Of a DNA stretch of 64,000 nucleotides, positions 36,279 through 44,696 are shown piece by piece. The DNA comes from Ferruginibacter paludis (lineage in GTDB: Bacteria > Bacteroidota > Bacteroidia > Chitinophagales > Chitinophagaceae), in NCBI RefSeq assembly GCF_030409685.1, contig NZ_JAUFQJ010000006.1, positions 558,001 to 622,000 on the forward strand, read 5' to 3'. The notes below the pieces were generated by a model. It was given only the letters and a program-made list of their open reading frames with translations, ran no database searches and was not told the origin of the DNA. How positions within the stretch are numbered: the stretch's first letter is position 1; each line of letters starts with the position of its first letter. The position numbers were made by a program, and so were the translations under genes.

Positions 36279-37404
36279 AGGCGGTATAAATTGTTGTAAT
36301 TACATCTGCAGCCAGTTGACTGTTACTTTCGATGGCATCGCCAAAAACTGCGCTGCGATAAAATGATTCCATTTCATGTTGATAGCCGTTGAACCAGGCT
36401 TCATCAGGAGACATAAAGGACCAGCCTTGCTTGCTGCCGGTTGTTTCAACTACGTACAATTCATCAAAATTGGCTTCAACCGGGTTGTACGTTTGCATGG
36501 CATTGTTGGGTGCAATATTGCAGATGGTGCGATGGTTATTGGCATGCACTTCTACATAATTTTTTACGCCACCATGCAATAGTTCACTGGCAATAATATC
36601 GGCAACAGTGCCATCTTCAAATACAATATGTACCGATGCTAAATCTTCTACATCCTTATACCCAGTTCTTAAATGTCCTTCATTTATATAGCCGGGCATC
36701 TTGGTTAAGGCATGCGTTATTGCCGATACCCTCCTGGGGCGAATGGCAACACCATTTCTTTTTAACCCTTCCACTTGTTTTAAATACAAGGCTGCCGTTA
36801 TCGGATGTGCGCCTTTGCCCATTAATGAACCACCGCCCGACAAACGCCATTGCCCGTAATCCAGCGAATGAGAACCAGAATGCGATTGCTGCGCCTGTAT
36901 CCATAAAATTTGTGCGCCGGTTTTTTCAATTACCTCCTTTTCTTTCTGAATAGCGGGTGCATACACCCAGTTCTCTGCATACATGATACAACCCGTACTC
37001 TCTTTCTCTGCCTGCAACATTCGTTGCACACTTTCCTTCGCCATTTGTAAACCTTTTACACGGGAAAAAGTGTCACCGCTAAAATCTGCCGAACCATCAC
37101 CAAAATAACCGGTAAAAGGCTTTTCAATTATTACTTGTTTTCCCTGTTTTAAAACTTCCACGGCAATTTGCTCATGCGTTACCGGCGGTGTGCAAACATG
37201 CAGCACATCAGCTGCTTCAATTAAGGCCTGCAGACTTCCAAAACTTTGGATGCCCCGGGCGGTAGTAAACTCATCCAGCTTTTTTGAGTTGCCGGAAAAA
37301 GCCCCGATAACTTCCAGGTGCACCGAATACACGCGCTTTAGCGCATCAAAGTGAAATCTTGCTGCAAACCCTGATCCTATAATACCTGCTTTTATATTTT
37401 TCAT
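36226..37404 (-). CDS. Gfo/Idh/MocA family NAD(P)-dependent oxidoreductase
   Basis: Cytoplasmic 392-residue dehydrogenase of the glucose-fructose oxidoreductase/inositol dehydrogenase family, oxidising or reducing a sugar or cyclitol. The N-terminal Rossmann fold shows IIGSGFAARFHFDAL; the family signature EKPFTG with the catalytic lysine is at about residue 94. The C-terminal substrate domain contains GGGSLMGKGAHPI, HALTKMPGYI and the end EAWFNGYQHEMESFY. The insert after EKPF (YFGDGSADFSGDTFSRVKG) is longer than in typical members. The start ATG overlaps the stop of an upstream reading-frame fragment by ATGA, so the gene was once the second gene of an operon whose first gene is now lost. 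Confidence 0.87.
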   Translation of the reverse strand: MKNIKAGIIGSGFAARFHFDALKRVYSVHLEVIGAFSGNSKKLDEFTTARGIQSFGSLQALIEAADVLHVCTPPVTHEQIAVEVLKQGKQVIIEKPFTGYFGDGSADFSGDTFSRVKGLQMAKESVQRMLQAEKESTGCIMYAENWVYAPAIQKEKEVIEKTGAQILWIQAQQSHSGSHSLDYGQWRLSGGGSLMGKGAHPITAALYLKQVEGLKRNGVAIRPRRVSAITHALTKMPGYINEGHLRTGYKDVEDLASVHIVFEDGTVADIIASELLHGGVKNYVEVHANNHRTICNIAPNNAMQTYNPVEANFDELYVVETTGSKQGWSFMSPDEAWFNGYQHEMESFYRSAVFGDAIESNSQLAADVITTIYTAYVSAEKHGAAVNISLAE

Positions 37405-37511
37405 TTTGAAGGAATTAATGCATCTAAACTATCCTGCTTCCATGCGTCTTTATCCATATCATACACAATAAAATCGGAATCGAACTGCCAATAATTCCAG
37501 CTCCAGTTTAT
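37401..37511 (-). pseudogene. 3' remnant of a lost gene, translationally coupled to the oxidoreductase
   Basis: A frame opens after a TAA (37514-37512) and codes for 36 residues (WSWNYWQFDSDF, then MDKDAWKQDSLDALIPSK), ending in TGA that overlaps the next ATG as ATGA. Such coupling is typical of a real gene end, but the upstream part is gone. The family was not recognised. Confidence 0.55.
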
Positions 37512-37658
37512 TTATGATTTCTAATATTGCAGCACTGCCTTTACATTTTTTCAGGGCCAAAGCTGCAGGCAACAATAAAATCGCAACAAAAAAGGCCGGT
37601 TGTTTACCCTTTATTTTAATAAAGGAAGTGCCCATATACTTTGTTTTAGCATTAAAAA

Positions 37659-39170
37659 TTAAAAAATACCGTTACTTACAAAAGCTATTTTCTTACTATC
37701 TGGCGACCAACTTGGCACATTCATCGTTCCCTGCCCTCCGTATAAATAAGCAATTGTTTTCGGCTCACCGCCACCAACGGGTATAGTGCGCAAATACACT
37801 CTATGGTAAAAGGGGTGTTTATCTGCAGGCACATCTTTGGGAAATGAAATAAATACCAGCGTCTTGTTATCCGGAGAAACATGCGGAAACCAGTTATTCA
37901 ATTCATCAAAAGTTAACTGCGTTTGATTTTTTCCGTCGGCATCCATCCGCCAAAGTTGCATTTTGCCGGTACGGGTAGAATTGAAATAAATATATTTTCC
38001 ATCGGGAGAATATTCCGGTCCGTCATCCAACCCTTTGGTATTGGTGAGTTGAGTTTCCTTTCCCCCGTCTTTTGAAATTCTGTAAATATCGTAATCGCCA
38101 TTGCGTTCTGCTGTATAAACTAAATATTGATTATCGGGCGACCAGCCATGAAAATACGATGGTGTTTTTTCTGTTATAAGTTTTGGAGTGCCGCCGGTTG
38201 CAGGCAGGGTATAAACAGCAGATTGCCCTTTTGTTTCTGTGCCCTGGTTGCTAATACCTATTTGTTTACCGTCAAAAGTGAGCACATGATCATTGTTATT
38301 GTTTATGGCAGTACCTGTGTTTAACACAGTGGCCGTTCTGCTGGCTAAATCGAAATTATACAGCCTGCCGCTTTCATTATAAATGAGCGTTTTGCCATCA
38401 GGTGTCCAGTTAGGTGCCTGGAAGGAACCTTTGTTACTGGCCAATACCTGCCGGTGGCCATTAGCAATATCCATTATTTCCAATGCGCTGCCAATGTAAC
38501 TTTTGTACTGAATCAACGTATCCGGTGCAGTATTAAAAATCCTGGTATTGGTAAAATCAGCTTCTTCGGAAAATAAAGTGGTGTGCGAACAAACAAATAA
38601 ACCGGCCAGTAAATCAGTACCTAAATCAATATTATCCAGCTTTTCCATAACATACACTTCTCCAAAATGTGCTACAGACATGGTATAGGTGTTACCTTTT
38701 TTTTCTAACTGCAAAACATCCGGCGCCTTGATGGTTAATTTTATTTCTTTCATATCTGCCCCGGCCACTGTTCTGTATTGAAAAGCTGTTAATCCATCTC
38801 CATGAACCGTGCAGGTAATTACCGGCGAATTGGTTGCAGTGGAACTTCGTATCATCAAGCCGGCCTTGCGATGAGCTTCATGACCTTCGCCTAAAAAACG
38901 AACCTGCGTTTGTAAAATAAAATCGCCATTCATTTTTTTTGACAGAAAAGCAAAACTGTCCTGCCCAAACCAAATGTTTCTGCCCGATCCTATGATGCGG
39001 TAGGTTTGAGAAGGTTCGTGGTAACTGGCAGCACCCGCTATTGCAGGAGCACCAACATCAGAAAAAATATCGAAGGAACCAACCTTTGCACCGGGCACCT
39101 GTGCACAAAGCGGCGTGCAAACCGCAGCGGCACCGATTGTTAAAAGCAGCATTTGTTTTATTATTAACAT
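37659..39170 (-). CDS. Secreted TolB-like protein with DUF1349-type N-terminal domain
   Basis: A 503-residue exported protein (signal peptide LLLTIGAAAVCTPLCAQV). Residues about 35-210 resemble the concanavalin-like DUF1349 domain (KKMNGDFILQTQVRF, RKAGLMIRSS, CTVHGDGLTAFQYR, GLFVCSH). The rest is a beta-propeller of WD40-like PD40 repeats: WTPDGKTLIY, WSPDNQYLVY, YSPDGKYIYF, VSPDNKTLVF, WSPDSKKIAF, the pattern of TolB. Such two-domain proteins are common in Bacteroidota next to carbohydrate genes and probably bind sugars or polymer; no catalytic residue is evident. It lies 61 bases downstream of the aldo/keto reductase on the same strand. Function remains unassigned. Confidence 0.8.
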   Translation of the reverse strand: MLIIKQMLLLTIGAAAVCTPLCAQVPGAKVGSFDIFSDVGAPAIAGAASYHEPSQTYRIIGSGRNIWFGQDSFAFLSKKMNGDFILQTQVRFLGEGHEAHRKAGLMIRSSTATNSPVITCTVHGDGLTAFQYRTVAGADMKEIKLTIKAPDVLQLEKKGNTYTMSVAHFGEVYVMEKLDNIDLGTDLLAGLFVCSHTTLFSEEADFTNTRIFNTAPDTLIQYKSYIGSALEIMDIANGHRQVLASNKGSFQAPNWTPDGKTLIYNESGRLYNFDLASRTATVLNTGTAINNNNDHVLTFDGKQIGISNQGTETKGQSAVYTLPATGGTPKLITEKTPSYFHGWSPDNQYLVYTAERNGDYDIYRISKDGGKETQLTNTKGLDDGPEYSPDGKYIYFNSTRTGKMQLWRMDADGKNQTQLTFDELNNWFPHVSPDNKTLVFISFPKDVPADKHPFYHRVYLRTIPVGGGEPKTIAYLYGGQGTMNVPSWSPDSKKIAFVSNGIF

Positions 39171-39231
39171 GAGATATTATTTTTGATGATGTTAAACTTA
39201 AACGACTGGGATACCTGATACTTAATTGAGG

Positions 39232-40227
39232 TTACGCTAAAATTTTATTGATGCGTTCCTGTTCTTCTTTTGTAAAAGAATAATTTTCTAAACAACGGAT
39301 AGAATCCAGCACCTGTTCCGGTTTACTAACACCCAGTAATACCGACGTGATACGTTTATCTTTTAATACCCAGGCCAATGCCATTTGCGCAAGGTTTTGT
39401 CCCCGTTCAATTGCCAATGCATTTAGTTGTTGCACTTTTGCAATTTTTTCATCAGAGATGGCATCTTCTTCAATTGCACCGTTGCCTCTGTGACTTGCAG
39501 CCCTTGAGTTTGCAGGAATGCCATTTAAATATTTATTCGAGAGTAATCCCTGCGCCAGCGGCGAAAATGCAATGCATCCAACCTGGTTTTGCTCCAGCAC
39601 ATCTAATAACCCATCTTCTACCCAACGATCGAACATGGAATATTTTGGCTGATGAATTAAGCAAGGTGTGCCTAACTGTTTTAAAATGCTGATCGCTTTA
39701 GCGGCTTCTTCCGGCTGGTAACTTGATATGCCCACATACAATGCTTTACCCTGGCGCACTATCAGGTCAAGTGTACCCATGGTTTCTTCCAAAGGCGTAC
39801 TGGGGTCCGGACGGTGATGATAAAAAATATCTACATAATCCAGCTGCATTCTCTTTAAACTCTGATCAAGACTGGCAACCAAATATTTTTTTGACCCCCA
39901 GTCTCCATAAGGGCCAGGCCACATGCCCCAGCCCGCTTTGCTGGAGATGATCAGTTCATCGCGGTAAGCAACAAAATCATCCTTGTATAATCTGCCGAAA
40001 TTTTCCTCTGCAGATCCCGCAGGCGGACCATAATTATTTGCCAGGTCAAAATGCGTAATGCCATTGTCAAAAGCAGTGCGCAAAATATTACGGGCATTTT
40101 CCAGGTTATCAATATGGCCGAAATTGTGCCACAGCCCAAGTGAAAGTGCAGGTAGAAGTAAACCGCTGTTACCGCAACGGCGATATTCCATTGATTGGTA
40201 TCGGTTGTCATTTGGTAAGTATTGCAT
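39232..40227 (-). CDS. Aldo/keto reductase, L-glyceraldehyde-3-phosphate reductase (YghZ/GpR) type
   Basis: NADPH-dependent reductase of 331 residues, cytoplasmic, TIM barrel. Residues of the AKR catalytic tetrad are visible as FDLANNYG (Asp and Tyr, about 60-66), SSKAG (Lys, about 95) and YHHRPD (His, about 136). The segment MWPGPYGDWGSKKYL is characteristic of the YghZ-type subfamily that reduces L-glyceraldehyde 3-phosphate and methylglyoxal. C-terminal cofactor contacts are VLLGVSKPEQV. The first ATG was taken; the Met at residue 13 is an alternative, closer to the usual N-terminus (MEYRRCGNSGLLLP). Its role here may be detoxification of aldehydes from deoxysugar or fructose breakdown, which is inference. 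Confidence 0.9.
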   Translation of the reverse strand: MQYLPNDNRYQSMEYRRCGNSGLLLPALSLGLWHNFGHIDNLENARNILRTAFDNGITHFDLANNYGPPAGSAEENFGRLYKDDFVAYRDELIISSKAGWGMWPGPYGDWGSKKYLVASLDQSLKRMQLDYVDIFYHHRPDPSTPLEETMGTLDLIVRQGKALYVGISSYQPEEAAKAISILKQLGTPCLIHQPKYSMFDRWVEDGLLDVLEQNQVGCIAFSPLAQGLLSNKYLNGIPANSRAASHRGNGAIEEDAISDEKIAKVQQLNALAIERGQNLAQMALAWVLKDKRITSVLLGVSKPEQVLDSIRCLENYSFTKEEQERINKILA

Positions 40228-40462
40228 CGTGTATAGTTTTATAATTTAAATATAGTGTAGTTGATCAAAATGACCGCAGCTGTCCTAAAAATCCGTGGTC
40301 CAACAGATAGTTTTGCCGTTAAATTCAAGAAAAAAAGAAAGCCGGAAGCAATTTGGGAAGCATTTATTTGCTACAATATTGTTGCATATTTTCGTTGAAG
40401 CCACGGTATATTTCCCTTGCTTTTAATAGCATCTCACTATTGACAACAGAAATATGGTGCGA

Positions 40463-40771
40463 TGAATCTGAAAATACTTGCCAAAAACTCAATTCTCCCT
40501 CCTCAACCGTATCAAAAGCCTTGCGTGACAGTCATGAAGTAAGTGCCGTTACCAAAAAGAAAGTACTTAAAAAGCAAAAGAGGTTAATTAGCAGGTGAAG
40601 CCATCGGCCAGCAGCCAGCGAAAACAAAAAAGTAAAACCATCGCTGTAATGATTCCATAGGTGATCAATGATTTTTTTGAGCCGGTTATCAATGGCATAG
40701 AATCCATCGCCCAGGAAAAAGGCTACCATGTTTTGATTTATCTTACCCATGAGGATATGCAAAAAGTCAGG
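40463..40771 (+). pseudogene. LacI-family transcriptional regulator remnant
   Basis: Translated in shifted frames, the region reads as the start of a LacI repressor: an ATG with NLKILAKK, then after a frameshift in an A-run the HTH SPSSTVSKALRDSHEVSAVTKK, then (another frame) SKTIAVMIP, an in-frame TAG at 40658-40660, and VINDFFEPVINGIESIAQ followed by EKGYHVLIYLTHED. It stops at about 40771, where similarity to a different gene on the other strand begins. At least two frameshifts, a nonsense codon and loss of the C-terminal half make it non-functional. It may once have governed the neighbouring sugar genes. Confidence 0.8.
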
Positions 40772-41045
40772 TAACCCATGAGATCGCCTGCAGCAGCCGA
40801 TCCTACATCCAAACCATTTTCACCGCACACTTCCGTTTTAAACCAGCCTGGTCAAAATAATTTTCTGCCTCCACTCTCAATGTACCTTTTACAGGTACTA
40901 CTTTATGCAGATGCAATGTGGCAATACCGGTATTACCCGATACTACATTTACGTTATCAATCCAATTGTTTTTAAATACAGGAGCGAATCGGGGTTATTG
41001 ATCCTGTAGTCGTTGCAACGGCCGGAGTTTGATTTTGCCACATTT
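40770..41045 (-). pseudogene. Remnant of a glycosidase with CBM6-like module
   Basis: The minus strand, with two frameshifts, codes for YRINNPDSLLYLK, then WIDNVNVVSGNTGIATLHLH, VVPVKGTLRVEAENYFDQAG and, in another frame, KTEVCGENGLDVGSAAAGDL. VEAENY and the GLDVG...GD segment match the start of family-6 carbohydrate-binding modules. The fragment ends at the LacI remnant. It is the damaged C-terminal part of a secreted carbohydrate-active enzyme, whose catalytic part is missing. The exact parent family is unclear. Confidence 0.65.
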
Positions 41046-41183
41046 AAATAAGAGAATGCATGTACTCCTGGGTATTTCTCAAACAGTACTTATTAACAGA
41101 CCTATATGCAGTGTAAGTAAACAGTCTTTTTCCTTAAGAAGTCAATTAATAAAAGCAGCCCCAAGAATGTCCGGCACCCCCCT

Positions 41184-42878
41184 TTATTCCCAGATACTTT
41201 TTAATTCATACACATCAAGATTAGTAACTTTTGCTGTACCGCCCTTTGCTGATAAAGATAGTGTGCGGTTGCTGTCAGCAATATTAATATTGATGGGCAT
41301 AAATACGAGACCGTTGTTTGCAAATATTTCCAGGCCGGTACGGTCCGCATAAACAATCAAACTTAGCTTACCATTTACCAAAGCAACCGGTGCCTTTACA
41401 CCATCCACTTGTAGCTCTTTACCGGCAACATTATAAACAACCGGTACACCTCTTATATCCAGCACCACTTCACTTGCTTTGCCCGGTTCAACATCTATAT
41501 GTAGTTCAGCCAATTCAATATGTATATTTTTCAATGGATTAATTCCGTTTTCTTTTACAGAAAGCTTACCAAGTTTGTATGCCTTGCTGCGCAGGCCTTC
41601 TACCTCTTTCACCGGCATGCGGATCAGGCGGATTCCTTCCGGCGTTTGCACCAGTTTATGTTCCAGCGGCAGACTCATGGACTGATTAAAAGTCATGTCG
41701 TCTTTTTCTGTGTTGGTGCGCCACCAGCCAATTTCAATCCGGCGGCCATCCGGCACGTTACTAAAAGTTTGCGGCGCATAAAAATCACGGCCGTGTTGTT
41801 CCTGCAGGCGCTGCTGTTCGGGTGTAAAAGTAGTGCCATCAAAAGTGCCTGTTGCGTATTGTGTATTGGCGCCGGTTAATATCCATTTTTTTACTCCGGG
41901 CATACCTTCTACCGGCAACTCATAAAATTCAGGACATTCAAAGAGGTAGCGATCGTTACCGATACCACCCATTACTGTACTAGCCTTTGTCCAGTTTTTT
42001 AGATCGGGTGATGTGAGGAATTGCATGCTGTGCTGTTCATTGTTTCCTCTTTCAACCCATATCACCATTATCCATTTTTTGGTGGGTTCATACCAGACAA
42101 CTTTGGGATCCCTGTTGTCTTTATTGATACGGGGTACCACTGCCCTATCAAAGGTTTGAAAGTTGCGGCCATCCGTGCTCCAGCTCATATACTGCCCCCA
42201 TCCCCTGGCGCCTGTATGAAACATCACCATGGCTGGTTTTCCGTCCTTTGCAAAGCCGCTTGTATTGTTACTGTCGACCACTGCGCCACCACTAAAAACC
42301 GGACCTCCCTGGTCGGGATGCAGTGCATCACCCAGGTCTTTCCAGTGAATTAAATCTTTTGTTACGGCATGACCCCAGGTCATATTTCCCCAACCACGGC
42401 CATAAGGATTGTGCTGGTAAAACAAATGGTATTCGCCATTATAATACACCATACCATTGGGGTCATTTGTCCAGCCACGCTTTGGTGAGAAATGAAACTG
42501 CGCCCTTAATTTTTCCTTGTAGGTATTGGCATTGGTATCTACATCGCTTTGCACAATGGGCGTAAAAACTTTTGAGCCATTGCTAAGCTTATCAACTCTC
42601 AATTCTACTTCTTTTCCTTTCCATTGATCTATCTGCAAATAGGCATACCAGTCTGGAGTTCCTTCAGCAAGTTCCATGTCAAAAAAACGTGTGTTCACGC
42701 CATCCACCCATATCTCGATGTTTCTTTTCGAAGCACCATTTTTAACCGGCAAAACGAGGTACTTTTTTTCAGCGGTAAAATAGCTGGCAAAATTGTGTGT
42801 GGCAGCGTTGTTTTCCTGTGCGATAACCGACTGGAAAAAGGCAAGACATAGAAAAATCTGCAACAATCTTTTCATCAT
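41184..42878 (-). CDS. GH32 fructan hydrolase (levanase/inulinase type) with DUF4980-like N-terminal domain
   Basis: Retaining beta-fructosidase that releases fructose from fructans, exported by a signal peptide ending FFQSVIAQ. Residues about 28-115 form a beta-sandwich of the DUF4980 type often fused to GH32 in Bacteroidota. The five-bladed propeller carries the three acids of the family: nucleophile in WTNDPNG (Asp139), transition-state stabiliser in RDPKV (Asp257) and acid/base in FECPE (Glu314). The C-terminal beta-sandwich includes LEIFANNGLVFMPINI. Length (564) is normal for such fusions. It lies 63 bases downstream of the second GH32 gene. Whether levan or inulin is preferred, exo or endo, is not visible. 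Confidence 0.93.
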   Translation of the reverse strand: MMKRLLQIFLCLAFFQSVIAQENNAATHNFASYFTAEKKYLVLPVKNGASKRNIEIWVDGVNTRFFDMELAEGTPDWYAYLQIDQWKGKEVELRVDKLSNGSKVFTPIVQSDVDTNANTYKEKLRAQFHFSPKRGWTNDPNGMVYYNGEYHLFYQHNPYGRGWGNMTWGHAVTKDLIHWKDLGDALHPDQGGPVFSGGAVVDSNNTSGFAKDGKPAMVMFHTGARGWGQYMSWSTDGRNFQTFDRAVVPRINKDNRDPKVVWYEPTKKWIMVIWVERGNNEQHSMQFLTSPDLKNWTKASTVMGGIGNDRYLFECPEFYELPVEGMPGVKKWILTGANTQYATGTFDGTTFTPEQQRLQEQHGRDFYAPQTFSNVPDGRRIEIGWWRTNTEKDDMTFNQSMSLPLEHKLVQTPEGIRLIRMPVKEVEGLRSKAYKLGKLSVKENGINPLKNIHIELAELHIDVEPGKASEVVLDIRGVPVVYNVAGKELQVDGVKAPVALVNGKLSLIVYADRTGLEIFANNGLVFMPININIADSNRTLSLSAKGGTAKVTNLDVYELKSIWE

Positions 42879-42941
42879 GATTAAGTTATTAAACCGGTAT
42901 TAAAAATGTTAAACAAAAAAGGGAACTCCAATTTAAGTCAA

Positions 42942-44450
42942 TTACCAAATACTTTTGACCTGGGTATATTTTAGTTTGGGGAAAGTATTTTTTTCATTCT
43001 CTTGCAAATGAATAAACTTGTATGGTGTAGTTGAAAAAAAAACCGAGGTCATCACCGTTAATCCATCATCTGCAAATACTTCAACAGAACTTTTATCCAC
43101 CAGTATAGTAAGATTCATACCTGCATTATTCGTTAGCCTGGGTGCCCAATGTTTGGCAGCAAAGTCCTTATTAAAATCAACTTTTCCCGAAGCCGACCGA
43201 TCAATAAAATATTGATTTGAATTTTTGTCGTAACCAATAACCAGTTTTTCATTCGCATCATTTGACAAATCCAATGAGAAGTCATTGTTTGTATTCATCG
43301 AAATATCCAGTCTGCAGGGAAGGGTTATTTTGGTGCTACCGTTAGCAACTGAAACCGGCTTTGATTGAATAGCAGCCAGTTCTGCCACAGGTTTTGATGT
43401 TAAGAAAACGCTTTCTCCCACTTGCTTTAATCGCAGTTCCCGGGGAATGGTCATCGCATTTCGCCATTTTTCAGTTGGTACCTGGTTTGCGTACAACCAG
43501 TTGGTCATCCAGCCGATTAATATTTTTCTTTTACCAGTATTCGACCAGGTTACACCGGCATAATTATCTGGCCCATAATCCATCCACCGGGTATCTTTTT
43601 GATCAGTCGTAAAAGTTTTACCATCAAAATTGCCAATAAAATATTGTGTACCCGATCCGCCATTGGGCGCTCCGGGGTTCAGGTTAACGATTAAAACCCA
43701 CCGGTGGTTTAACTTCCCTGTTTTGTTATCGTTATAATCCAATTGTATCAAATCGGGACATTCCCAGCCGCCTCCATGTGCGCCAAGGTCTTTTCCAAAG
43801 TCACTTTCCTTTGTCCAGTTTTTTAAATCAGGAGAGGAATAAAAACTAACGATATCCCTTGCCGCAAGTACCATAACCCATTTTTTTTGTGGCTCAAACC
43901 ACATTACTTTGGGATCCCTAAAATCTTTGACACCAGGGTTTTTGATTACGGGGTTGCCAGCATATTTAATCCACGTTTTTCCTTCATCGAGGCTATAGGC
44001 AATGCTCTGATTTTGAAAATCATTTTTACCCGCTTTTTCGCCAACGGTGTCATGTTGCGTAAACATGGCTACCAATGGCACCTGGCCATTTTTACCAAAG
44101 CCGCTGGTGTTATTTTTATCTGCTACGGCGCTGCCGGAAAAAATGGTCCCCAGGCTATCCGGGTAAATTGCAATGGGTTGTTGTTGCCAGTGAATTAAAT
44201 CTTTGCTGGTGGCATGCCCCCAATGCATTGGGCCCCATACCGAACTGTACGGATTGTACTGGAAAAACAAATGATAAACTCCGTTGGAATATACCATACC
44301 GTTGGGGTCATTCATCCAGTTTTTTTGAGGTGAGAAATGAAACTGGGGGCGATATTGTTCTTTCATTTGCACAGCGTGCTGCGCCAATAAATTCCCCGTA
44401 CCCAACAGGAAGGAACAACAAATCAAAATCGCAATTTTTTTTATTTTCAT
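42942..44450 (-). CDS. GH32 fructan hydrolase (levanase/inulinase type)
   Basis: Second GH32 enzyme, 502 residues, without the N-terminal sandwich of its neighbour; a signal peptide ends near GNLLAQ. Catalytic acids: nucleophile in WMNDPNG (Asp48), RDPKV (Asp179) and WECPD (Glu230). The C-terminal sandwich shows LTILVDKSSVEVFADDG, the usual GH32 ending. The pair with and without DUF4980 suggests division of labour between enzymes on different chain lengths. An intrinsic terminator lies between susD and this gene, so the two GH32 genes are either expressed at a lower level by read-through or have a promoter in the 246-base gap. Confidence 0.93.
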   Translation of the reverse strand: MKIKKIAILICCSFLLGTGNLLAQHAVQMKEQYRPQFHFSPQKNWMNDPNGMVYSNGVYHLFFQYNPYSSVWGPMHWGHATSKDLIHWQQQPIAIYPDSLGTIFSGSAVADKNNTSGFGKNGQVPLVAMFTQHDTVGEKAGKNDFQNQSIAYSLDEGKTWIKYAGNPVIKNPGVKDFRDPKVMWFEPQKKWVMVLAARDIVSFYSSPDLKNWTKESDFGKDLGAHGGGWECPDLIQLDYNDNKTGKLNHRWVLIVNLNPGAPNGGSGTQYFIGNFDGKTFTTDQKDTRWMDYGPDNYAGVTWSNTGKRKILIGWMTNWLYANQVPTEKWRNAMTIPRELRLKQVGESVFLTSKPVAELAAIQSKPVSVANGSTKITLPCRLDISMNTNNDFSLDLSNDANEKLVIGYDKNSNQYFIDRSASGKVDFNKDFAAKHWAPRLTNNAGMNLTILVDKSSVEVFADDGLTVMTSVFFSTTPYKFIHLQENEKNTFPKLKYTQVKSIW

Positions 44451-44580
44451 GTCATCAGTTTAATGATTACTCAATTTAATATCTGGTAAATTAACGACTC
44501 TTATCCTATAATTTATGAAGTATAAAAAACGCCGCTATTAAAAATGCCTGTTCAGATTACAAAAATCTTTCTGTCGTTAT

Positions 44581-44609
44581 AAAAAAGGAGGAAGTAGAAA
44601 CTTCCCCCC
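44581..44609 (-). terminator. Intrinsic terminator downstream of susD (fructan locus)
   Basis: Read on the minus strand: a stem of GGAAGT and ACTTCC (44605-44600 with 44595-44590) with loop TTCT, extended by two G-C pairs after a mismatch, followed by six T (44586-44581). It lies about 90 bases past the susD stop codon and 130 bases ahead of the GH32 gene. Confidence 0.7.
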
Positions 44610-44696
44610 GTGTATTGTCAAAAAAACGACTGCTTGCTATAGGAAGCACTCAAATTAAAAATTTGTTATGCCTTAATAAGTATTCATTAACCCTTA

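Noticed and set aside
37514-37786. 90-codon plus-strand frame
   Set aside because: Overlaps the TolB-like gene end on the other strand and has no motif.
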